A stretch of DNA of 14,123 bases from Planctomycetota bacterium (GTDB lineage Bacteria > Planctomycetota > UBA8108 > UBA1146 > JAJFFE01), in contig JAGQRC010000026.1 of the NCBI GenBank assembly GCA_020425835.1, forward strand, positions 1 through 14,123. The letters are read 5' to 3'. Shown here one piece after another: positions 1-5,968 of this stretch. The position numbers were made by a program, and so were the translations under genes. The stretch's first letter is position 1. Every line of letters starts with the position of its first letter. Under the pieces are notes generated by a model that was not told where the DNA came from, did no database searches, and worked only from the letters and a program-made list of their open reading frames with translations.

Positions 1-461
1 ACGCTCTGGATGGCATCGATCGCGTCCCCGCGGACGCCGTCGCGGATGCGGATCAGGTCGAGCGTGCGCTCGCGGGTCGAGTGTCGAATGGCATCCACGG
101 CGCACTGGGGATCGATGGGATAGCCGAGGTCGCGCGCGAGGTTGTTCCCGGTCCCCGCCGGAACGATCGCGATCGTCGGCCGCACGGCCGCGGGAAGGTC
201 GGCGACCCAGTTCGCGACGGCGTTGATCGTCCCGTCGCCGCCGATCACCAAGACTCGAGACTCGGCGTCCGTCGGCGTCTCGGCCAGCTCGTCGAGCGTG
301 ACCCAGGGAATCTCCCGCGAGGGCTCGAGCTCTCGGAGCTGCGACTCGACCGCCGCTCGACCTCGAGCGGCGCGCTTCGATCTCGGGTTGTGGATGACCC
401 GATCGATCCGGCCGCGGGACCGACGCGCGGGCTCATCAGCCGCGTCGTCTTCTGCGCTCAC
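1..461 (-). CDS. Diacylglycerol/lipid kinase family protein (3' end cut by window edge)
   Basis: Partial gene; 153 codons are visible and the C-terminal part lies outside the window. It resembles the DAGK catalytic domain family (YegS/BmrU/Rv2252), which transfers the ATP gamma-phosphate to diacylglycerol or related lipids at the inner face of the membrane. I see the opening beta strand with 'VIHNPRSKR' at residues 22-30, the nucleotide-binding loop GGDGTIN at 74-80, and PAGTGNNLAR at 101-110, in the usual order and spacing. The usual 'GTGND' has N in place of D here. The start is a GTG at 461 that overlaps the stop of the upstream hydrolase as GTGA. No in-frame ATG lies nearby, and the Shine-Dalgarno match is weak, which fits translational coupling. 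Residues 1-18 are polar and charged and not part of the domain. The lipid substrate cannot be read from sequence; a sphingosine-kinase-like or regulatory role is possible. Confidence 0.85.
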   Translation of the reverse strand, partial: MSAEDDAADEPARRSRGRIDRVIHNPRSKRAARGRAAVESQLRELEPSREIPWVTLDELAETPTDAESRVLVIGGDGTINAVANWVADLPAAVRPTIAIVPAGTGNNLARDLGYPIDPQCAVDAIRHSTRERTLDLIRIRDGVRGDAIDAIQS

Positions 462-1171
462 TCCAACGTCTCACCCGGGGCGAGGTCGAAGACCTCGATC
501 GGGAGCGTGCCGAGCGCCTGCCGCAGTTTCTCCGGAGTGCCGTGCAGTTGATCGAACGTTCCCCAGTGGCAGGGGAGGACCATCTTCACGCCGAGGAGGT
601 GCGCCGCCTTGGCCGCTTCGCGCGGACCCATCGTGTAGTGGTCGCCGATCGGCAGGATCGCCATCAGCGGGTTGTGGAGCTCACCGATCAGCGCCATGTC
701 GCCGAACACACACGTGTCGCCCGCGATGTAGAACCGGAACTCGTTCTCGGTCTCGACCACGTAACCCGCGGGCTCCCCGCCGTAGATCATGCGGTCGCCA
801 TCGACGATCCCCGAAGAATGGAACGCGTGGGTCATGGTGATCTGGAGGCTCGCCGACTCGATCGTCCCGCCCTTGTTCATCGCGGTCAGGTGCTCGATGC
901 CCTTCGATCCCAACCAGTGTCCGATCTCGTAGTTGCAGACCACCCGACAGCCCGTGCGCTTCGCGACATCCACAGCGTCCGCCATGTGATCCGAATGACC
1001 ATGGGTGATGAGCATCAGATCGATGTCGTCGATCTTCTTGTACTCGTCCGGGCACGTCGGATTGGACTCGAGCCAAGGATCGACGAGCACGCGGCGGCCG
1101 CTCGGGGTCTCGATCAGGAAGGTGGAGTGCCCGAGCCAGGTGAAGCAGGTCTCTTTGCCGAGGTAGCTCAT
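458..1171 (-). CDS. MBL-fold metal-dependent hydrolase, UPF0173 type
   Basis: A 237-aa cytoplasmic metallo-beta-lactamase-fold hydrolase of the UPF0173 (YtkL-like) family; the substrate is unknown for the family. The metal-binding motif THGHSDH is at residues 56-62 (H57, H59, D61, H62). Further candidate ligands are H115 or H118 in 'THAFHSSG', D152 in 'AGDTCVFGD', and H202 in 'LPCHWGTF'. 'PIGDHYTMGPREAA' at 174-187 is characteristic of the family, and the length is normal. The chosen ATG at 1171 follows a good ribosome binding site (GGAAAGGA, 6 nt spacing); the open frame extends upstream to 1456, but that extension crosses a terminator and the preceding gene. The TGA stop overlaps the GTG of the lipid kinase gene. 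No signal peptide is present. The enzyme is probably two-metal and soluble, with function unassigned. Confidence 0.92.
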   Translation of the reverse strand: MSYLGKETCFTWLGHSTFLIETPSGRRVLVDPWLESNPTCPDEYKKIDDIDLMLITHGHSDHMADAVDVAKRTGCRVVCNYEIGHWLGSKGIEHLTAMNKGGTIESASLQITMTHAFHSSGIVDGDRMIYGGEPAGYVVETENEFRFYIAGDTCVFGDMALIGELHNPLMAILPIGDHYTMGPREAAKAAHLLGVKMVLPCHWGTFDQLHGTPEKLRQALGTLPIEVFDLAPGETLE

Positions 1172-1177
1172 CGAGGG

Positions 1178-1185
1178 TCCTTTCC
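1178..1185 (-). promoter_or_regulatory. Ribosome binding site of the MBL hydrolase gene
   Basis: GGAAAGGA on the minus strand, 6 nt before the ATG at 1171. It decides the start in favour of this ATG over the longer open frame. Confidence 0.7.
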
Positions 1186-1200
1186 GAGGGCGGAGCCGAG

Positions 1201-1229
1201 AGGATGCTCGGGACCCGGCGCAAACGCAA
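1201..1229 (-). promoter_or_regulatory. Possible promoter for the MBL hydrolase/lipid kinase pair
   Basis: On the minus strand, TTGCGT (1229-1224) and CATCCT (1206-1201) are separated by exactly 17 nt, downstream of a strong terminator and 30 nt before the hydrolase start. Each hexamer matches the sigma-70 consensus at only 3 of 6 bases. The main support is that a new transcription start is needed after the terminator. Confidence 0.2.
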
Positions 1230-1281
1230 GACGACCGACGCGTGCCCACGCTCCTCGACACGAAGCCGGTCCGGACACGAA

Positions 1282-1313
1282 GAGACCCGCGACGAAGACT
1301 CGTCGCGGGTCTC
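1282..1313 (-). terminator. Strong hairpin terminator after the VWA protein gene
   Basis: Perfect 14-bp inverted repeat (1282-1295 paired with 1300-1313, core arm AGACCCGCGACGA) with a 4-nt loop, starting 25 nt past the stop codon of the VWA gene. The tail on the minus strand begins TTCGTGT and is only moderately T-rich, as is common in GC-rich genomes. It separates the sigma/VWA operon from the hydrolase/kinase operon. Confidence 0.75.
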
Positions 1314-1329
1314 CTCGAAGCGTCGATCC

Positions 1330-1350
1330 GACGAGCGTCAGCCGCTCGTC
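1330..1350 (-). repeat. Small hairpin spanning the VWA gene stop codon
   Basis: Inverted repeat GACGAGCG (1330-1337) and CGCTCGTC (1343-1350), 8 bp with a 5-nt loop that contains the stop triplet (1338-1340). It stands 16 nt from the larger terminator hairpin and may protect the 3' end of the message. It may also be chance in GC-rich, TCGA-rich sequence. Confidence 0.4.
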
Positions 1351-4300
1351 GAGGCGAGCGTCTCCCGGATCTCCTGCTCGAGCTTCTCCTGATCGAGCTC
1401 CAACGACTCGATCTTCTGTTGGAGCTCGGGAATGTCCTCTCGACGGATCCGGTCACGGAGCTGCTCGATCGCGATGAGTCGCTCCTTGTACCGGGCGATC
1501 AGCTCGGCGAGTGCCGTGTCCGCGTCGAGGGTCGCTCGGAGCTTCCCGGCGGTCTCGAGCAGGTCGCAGAACTCGGTCACCCGTCGCTCCTCCGATGTGT
1601 CGAGAACTCGCAGTCCGAGAGCCAGCTCGCGGATGTGGGCGAGCGTCGTCTCCCTCGACCAGTAGCTCGACCGCAAGCTCTCCGCGAACGCCGCGGCGCA
1701 CACCGCCAAACGGAAGCGCGGCGTCGCGTCGTCGAACGCCGTCGAGTTCGCCACAGGGGCGGCGACGCCCTGCTCGACGACCTCACCGGAGTCGACGTCC
1801 TGGTACCGCACGTGGATCTTCCCGAGCGAGCCCTCCGCGTTCGGCGCGAGCTCCACCTCGTAGAGCGCGACCACCTCATCGCCCGCGTTGACCTCGCCCG
1901 CGTCGACCTTGTCGTTGCGGAAGTTCTCGTGGGCGATCTGCCGGTTCTCGTAGCCGATCTGACGAAAGCGCGTCACGACCGTGGGGTCGAACTCGACCTG
2001 GATCTTCGCGTCCTTGGCGACGGTCTCGAACGCCTCCGCGAGGCCGCGCCGGAAGAGCTGGAGCCCTTCGGCGAACGAGTCGATGTAGGCGCACTGTCCG
2101 TTGCCGCGATCGGCGAGCTGCTCGAGGAGCGTGTCGTTGTGGTTACCCATCCCGACGCCGAAGGTGCTGAGGAAGGTGCCGGCCGAGCGTTGCTCCGCGA
2201 CGGTGCCGAGGATGCTCTGAGCGCTGGTGTTGCCGACGTTGGCCACGCCGTCCGAGAAGAGGACGATGCGCTGATTGCGCAGCTGTCCCGCGACGCCCGC
2301 CACTCGGCCGAGCAGTGAGTAACCCAGTTGCAGCCCGTGCTCGACGTTGGTCGAGCCGCCCGGCTTCATCGCTCGCACCGCTTCAGCGACCGCGTCGACG
2401 TTCGTCGCCGGGGTGAGCGGCAGCACGATCTGCGCTTGGGTGTTGAAGGTGACGATCCCGACCGAGTCCTCTGGCCGCAGTTGCGGGAGGATCGACGTGA
2501 TCACCTGCTGCACCAGACCGAGCCGGTTGTTCTGTTCCATCGAACCCGACACGTCGACGACGAAGACGAGCGAGAGCGGCTTGCGGAGCTCCTCCGCGAT
2601 CTCTCGCGCTTTGACGCCGATCTTCAGCACGTGGACGATCGAGCCCGCCTCGCCGTCGACCTTGCGTCGGAACGGGCTCTGCGCGAGCTCCGCGTAGATC
2701 GCGAACGTCGCGTCGGTCGGCGCCGCGAGGTTCGACGGGAAGTAGTTGACGAACTCCTCGGTGCGGATCGCGTCCCGCGGCGGCAGGTGCCCGTCCCGGA
2801 GATAGCGACGCGTCAACGTGTAGCTCGCCGTGTCGACATCCATCCCGAAGGTCGACTTCGTCTCCTCGGTCGTGGCGTAGAACGGATTGTCGCCCCAGTA
2901 GCGGAAGAACATCATGTTCGGCGTCTCGTTCGGTCGACGGCACAGCACCTTGAAGTAGGCCTCGAGCCGCTGCTCCCGCTGCGCCTGGAACAGCTTCCGC
3001 TGCGCCTCCAACGCGGCGTCTTCCGACGTGCGCACGCCGTCGCCGATCTGGAACGACTCGCCGGGCTCGGTGCGCACGACGGTGCCGGTCGCGACGCCGT
3101 CCACCACTTCGTCGACCTGGACCACGCCGACGAGCGCCCCGGCGCGGCGCACCTCGAACGGGTGTCCCGGCTGCACGGCGATGTCGCCATCGAGACCGAG
3201 ACGCACCTTGCCCTGCGGCGCGAATCCGGTGACCACGCCGTGGATCTGGGGGGGAGAGGCGAAGAAGCCGGCGAGACCCTGCTGGCCGGACCCGAACAAG
3301 ACGATGTCATCCGCGGACGTGAGTCTGTTGTCGAACCCGCCAGCCGGGAGGCCTTCGAGCAGGGCAGCAAGGTTGTTGGGGAGCGGAGCCACGTCGAGCT
3401 GCGACAGCCCCACAGCGCTCATGGCTGAGGAATGCGAAGCCTGTTCGTCCAACTGTCCACCGAGCGCGCCGGCGACGCCACCGCTGATGCCGAGCGCGTC
3501 GTTCACCACCAGTCCGACCGTCGCCTCCTTCGTCTGGAGGCCGTAGTTCAGCTGAAGGTTGGGTGGGGTTGGGACGATCTCCTCCCGAAAGCTGTGATGC
3601 GCCTGGACCTGATCCGGCTTCAGCGCCGACAAGACCTCGCGTTGCTCCTTCTCGAGGAGTTGCGGCACCCGACTGATGTCGCGACGCTTGGCTTCCACAC
3701 TCCGGATCTTGACGTCGAGACCCGGCTGCGGGCCGCCCTGAATGGCCGCGATTTGGGCCTGACCGTCGTTGTTCATGCTCACGGTCGTCGCCGGGTCCAG
3801 ACCTTGTGCCGAGTTGCCGATCGAGAGCGAGCTTGCCTGCGAGGGCTCGTTCGACCGGGCTTCGTTCATCCGCGTTGTGTCCGCGGGAACTGCGGCCTCC
3901 CGTTGCGCGAGCTCCGACTCCGGTGCGTGTCGGTCTCCTGCCGTCCGCTCCATCGACGCGACCGATTCGTCGTGCGACACCGATCCGCGCCGCAGGCCAT
4001 GCTCGCCGAGGAGCAGCCAGAGCGTCCCGGCGAGGAACGCGATCGCGGCGACGCTGCCCCAGGTCAGCGCGCTCGAGGCGCGCCGTGTCGTGTTCGCGCT
4101 CGTGGCGAGCTCCTGTCGCAGCGCGTCGCGATCGGCGTCCGGCAACACCGGCGCCGAGGGATCGAAGTCGCGGATCATGGCGATGGCCGAGCGGCGCGCA
4201 TCGTGCTCGCGCCGGAAGCTGGGATCGGCGAGCAGTCGCTTCTCGACCGCCGTGCGGATCTCGGCCGGGGCCTCGCCGAGCAGGTAGAGCGTGAGCTGCT

Positions 4301-4352
4301 CGTCGGCATCGTCGGAGAGTTCGTCGAAGGGGGTGTTCGAGGTGTCGTTCAT
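1338..4352 (-). CDS. Anti-sigma-like/YfbK-type VWA fusion membrane protein
   Basis: A 1004-aa protein. Residues 15-60 resemble the helical sigma-binding segment of anti-sigma factors ('LYLLGEAPAEIRTAVEKRL'), without a zinc-finger HxxxCxxC. One membrane segment (95-116) follows, then a long Ser/Gln/Gly-rich linker and a predicted small beta-barrel (371-443, ending 'IGDGVRTS'). Next is a YfbK-type module: N-terminal domain about 480-575 with FGMDVDTASY at 502-511; VWA domain about 595-770 with MIDAS DVSGSM at 600-605, the threonine in 'GGSTN', and the aspartate in 'LFSDGVANVG'; and a DUF3520-like C-terminal domain to about 955. A charged coiled coil (about 958-1004) ends it. The single membrane segment suggests the N-terminus is cytoplasmic and the VWA part is periplasmic. 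The ATG at 4352 overlaps the sigma gene stop as ATGA and follows GAAGGAG with 7 nt spacing. Inferred role: membrane-anchored regulator of the adjacent sigma factor. The ligand is unknown. Confidence 0.88.
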   Translation of the reverse strand: MNDTSNTPFDELSDDADEQLTLYLLGEAPAEIRTAVEKRLLADPSFRREHDARRSAIAMIRDFDPSAPVLPDADRDALRQELATSANTTRRASSALTWGSVAAIAFLAGTLWLLLGEHGLRRGSVSHDESVASMERTAGDRHAPESELAQREAAVPADTTRMNEARSNEPSQASSLSIGNSAQGLDPATTVSMNNDGQAQIAAIQGGPQPGLDVKIRSVEAKRRDISRVPQLLEKEQREVLSALKPDQVQAHHSFREEIVPTPPNLQLNYGLQTKEATVGLVVNDALGISGGVAGALGGQLDEQASHSSAMSAVGLSQLDVAPLPNNLAALLEGLPAGGFDNRLTSADDIVLFGSGQQGLAGFFASPPQIHGVVTGFAPQGKVRLGLDGDIAVQPGHPFEVRRAGALVGVVQVDEVVDGVATGTVVRTEPGESFQIGDGVRTSEDAALEAQRKLFQAQREQRLEAYFKVLCRRPNETPNMMFFRYWGDNPFYATTEETKSTFGMDVDTASYTLTRRYLRDGHLPPRDAIRTEEFVNYFPSNLAAPTDATFAIYAELAQSPFRRKVDGEAGSIVHVLKIGVKAREIAEELRKPLSLVFVVDVSGSMEQNNRLGLVQQVITSILPQLRPEDSVGIVTFNTQAQIVLPLTPATNVDAVAEAVRAMKPGGSTNVEHGLQLGYSLLGRVAGVAGQLRNQRIVLFSDGVANVGNTSAQSILGTVAEQRSAGTFLSTFGVGMGNHNDTLLEQLADRGNGQCAYIDSFAEGLQLFRRGLAEAFETVAKDAKIQVEFDPTVVTRFRQIGYENRQIAHENFRNDKVDAGEVNAGDEVVALYEVELAPNAEGSLGKIHVRYQDVDSGEVVEQGVAAPVANSTAFDDATPRFRLAVCAAAFAESLRSSYWSRETTLAHIRELALGLRVLDTSEERRVTEFCDLLETAGKLRATLDADTALAELIARYKERLIAIEQLRDRIRREDIPELQQKIESLELDQEKLEQEIRETLASTSG

Positions 4353-4903
4353 CGGGGGGCTCCTTCGGCTTCGAGGCCGCGAGCGACGCGGGCGAGTCCT
4401 TGGTGGATCAACTTCGAGACCTGACCGACGCTCGCGCCGGTGATCGTCGCGATCTCCCGGTAGCTGCGTCCTTCGCGGATCTTCAGGAGGAGCAGCTCGC
4501 GGGTGCGGCCATCGAGATCGTGGAGCTGGCGAGCGAGCGCCGTCCGTTGCTCGTCGATCTCGAGAGAACTGGGTTCGGGGGGGATCGCTTCGCGGGCAGC
4601 GACCGCTCCTTCGCGTTGACGCATACGACTCTCCTTCTTGACTTGGTCGAGCGCGCGATTGCGGGTCACCCGGAAGAGCCAAGCGGGGAGCGAGTCGATC
4701 TCGGTGATGCTCGCTCGGAGTCGGACCAGCGCCATGAACGTCTCTTGGACGACGTCCTCCGACGTCTGCGCGTCCCCGACGAAGCTGCGGGCATAGCGGA
4801 GGAGGGCGGACTGGTAGTGACTCACGACCGTGTCGAAGTCCTCCGTCCGACCCGCCGCGATCCCGCGCAGAAGCTCCTGCTCGTTCGTCGGACTCGTGGT
4901 CAA
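4349..4903 (-). CDS. ECF-type RNA polymerase sigma factor
   Basis: A 184-aa extracytoplasmic-function sigma factor with only regions 2 and 4. Region 2 spans about 24-92, with 'SEDVVQETF' at 48-56 and 'WLFRVTRNRALDQVKK' at 75-90 (the -10-recognising end). Region 4 spans about 119-175, with helix-turn-helix 'SYREIATITGASVGQVSKL' for -35 recognition. The start is TTG at 4903. No ATG, GTG or TTG lies in frame between it and the upstream in-frame TGA, the next GTG (codon 27) would delete part of region 2, and GAAAGAG sits 6 nt upstream. The stop overlaps the ATG of the VWA fusion gene, so both proteins are probably made in step, as expected for a sigma and its regulator. The target regulon cannot be deduced, and self-activation is likely but unproven. 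The 105-nt gap upstream is the obvious place for its promoter. Confidence 0.95.
   Translation of the reverse strand: MTTSPTNEQELLRGIAAGRTEDFDTVVSHYQSALLRYARSFVGDAQTSEDVVQETFMALVRLRASITEIDSLPAWLFRVTRNRALDQVKKESRMRQREGAVAAREAIPPEPSSLEIDEQRTALARQLHDLDGRTRELLLLKIREGRSYREIATITGASVGQVSKLIHQGLARVARGLEAEGAPR
4360..4366 (-). promoter_or_regulatory. Ribosome binding site of the VWA fusion gene
   Basis: GAAGGAG on the minus strand, 7 nt before the ATG at 4352 and inside the last codons of the sigma factor gene. It fixes the start of the long VWA frame, which is otherwise open to 4682. Confidence 0.7.
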
Positions 4904-5008
4904 GCCATGCTCTTTCGGGCTGTCACCCCGGAGTCGACAGCGACCGCCGATCGTTCACGCCAACCGCGATTTCCGGCGCAAACGACTCCCTGTCCCGTGG
5001 ATAGGGGC
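4904..5008 (-). promoter_or_regulatory. Gap likely carrying the sigma operon promoter
   Basis: A 105-nt gap between the dehydrogenase stop and the sigma TTG start, the largest gap among these co-directional genes from 9862 to 1338. It holds GAAAGAG at 4910-4916. A GGAAAT element reminiscent of an ECF -35 lies on the minus strand near 4971-4976, but I see no convincing -10 partner and no clear terminator for the upstream operon. Read-through from the dehydrogenase gene cannot be excluded. Confidence 0.3.
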
Positions 5009-5965
5009 TCAGGTCCGCGGGTCGATCAGTACCTTGAGGACCCCGCGGCTTCCGGCGCGAGCCACTGCTTTGGGTCCCTGCTCCAACGAGTAGTGGCCGT
5101 CGACCCAGCCATGGAGATCGAGCTCACCGCGCGCGAGCTCCTCGAGGGCGGGCGCGAACCGACCGCAGCGCGACCCGATGAGCGTGATCTCGTCGACGAC
5201 GATCGGTGCGACGTCGATCGTCGTCGACTTCTCGGTCGTCGACTTCAACACGATCGTGCCGCGGGGTCGCACGTGGGGGACGAGTCGAGGGAGCACCGAA
5301 GCATCGCCCGTCGCCTCGATCGCGAGGTCGTACTCGCCCCGTCCCGCCCGCGAGTTCGGCTCCAAGAGCCCGGTGCGATGTTCCGCCGCGGGGACGAACG
5401 CCCCTCGTTCGGCGTGCCGACCGGCGATCGTGACCGTCGCCCCGGCGCGCGCGAGCACGTGAGCGCACAGGAGCCCGAGACGCCCATCGCCCGCGACCAG
5501 CGCTCGCAGCCCGGGCGCGACGAAGGTCTGCTCGAGGATCTCGAACGCAGCGGCGAGCGGTTCGGTGAACACCGCGCTCACGTCATCGATCGACTCGGGG
5601 ACCGGAAGCAGGTTCACGACGGGGAGCGAGAGCTCCTCGGCGAAGCAGCCGGGACGACCGAGGATGCCGAGCACGGTGCGGTCGCGGCAGTGACGAGGGT
5701 CGTTCGCGCGACAACCGTCGCACTCCCCGCAACCCGCATTGATCTCGCCGACGACCCGCTGCCCGGCGAGTGGTCCATCGATCGCGACCCCGACGAACTC
5801 GTGCCCCGGGACCCCGGTGAAACTCATGTATCCGCGCGCGAGCGCGAGATCGGTCGAGCAGATGCCGGCGAGGTGGACGCGGACCCGGCACTCATCGGAG
5901 GGCGCGGGCGGCGTGAGGTCCGAACGGAAGTCGACTCGGCCGTTCTCGATCCACAACCCTCGCAT
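5009..5965 (-). CDS. Zinc-dependent MDR (alcohol dehydrogenase-like) oxidoreductase
   Basis: A 318-aa medium-chain dehydrogenase/reductase that would oxidise an alcohol or polyol with NAD(P). The catalytic zinc ligands fit C36 ('AGICSTDLALARGY'), H55-E56 in 'PGHEFVG', and E135 in 'TEPLAAA'. The structural zinc loop has four cysteines, C79, C82, C85 and C93. The Rossmann nucleotide-binding loop is GDGRLG at 159-164. The sequence resembles the threonine/sorbitol-dehydrogenase side of the family (the 'MDR_like' group with an 'RGLW-ENG' N-terminus), and it is slightly short for an ADH. The ATG at 5965 follows a perfect AAGGAGG with 8 nt spacing and lies only 3 nt after the ABC-F stop, so it is the last gene of the aminopeptidase/ABC-F/dehydrogenase operon. 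The substrate is not identifiable, and the neighbours do not suggest a sugar or alcohol pathway. Confidence 0.92.
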   Translation of the reverse strand: MRGLWIENGRVDFRSDLTPPAPSDECRVRVHLAGICSTDLALARGYMSFTGVPGHEFVGVAIDGPLAGQRVVGEINAGCGECDGCRANDPRHCRDRTVLGILGRPGCFAEELSLPVVNLLPVPESIDDVSAVFTEPLAAAFEILEQTFVAPGLRALVAGDGRLGLLCAHVLARAGATVTIAGRHAERGAFVPAAEHRTGLLEPNSRAGRGEYDLAIEATGDASVLPRLVPHVRPRGTIVLKSTTEKSTTIDVAPIVVDEITLIGSRCGRFAPALEELARGELDLHGWVDGHYSLEQGPKAVARAGSRGVLKVLIDPRT

Positions 5966-5968
5966 GCG

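Noticed and set aside
1172..1456. 95-codon N-terminal extension of the MBL hydrolase
   Set aside because: It crosses the strong terminator and the end of the VWA gene, is Arg/Ser-rich, and ignores the clear ribosome binding site at 1178-1185.
4353..4682. 110-codon N-terminal extension of the VWA frame
   Set aside because: It overlaps the sigma factor region 4 coding sequence in another frame and is Arg/Pro/Ser-rich. The ATG at 4352 has a good ribosome binding site and an ATGA overlap.
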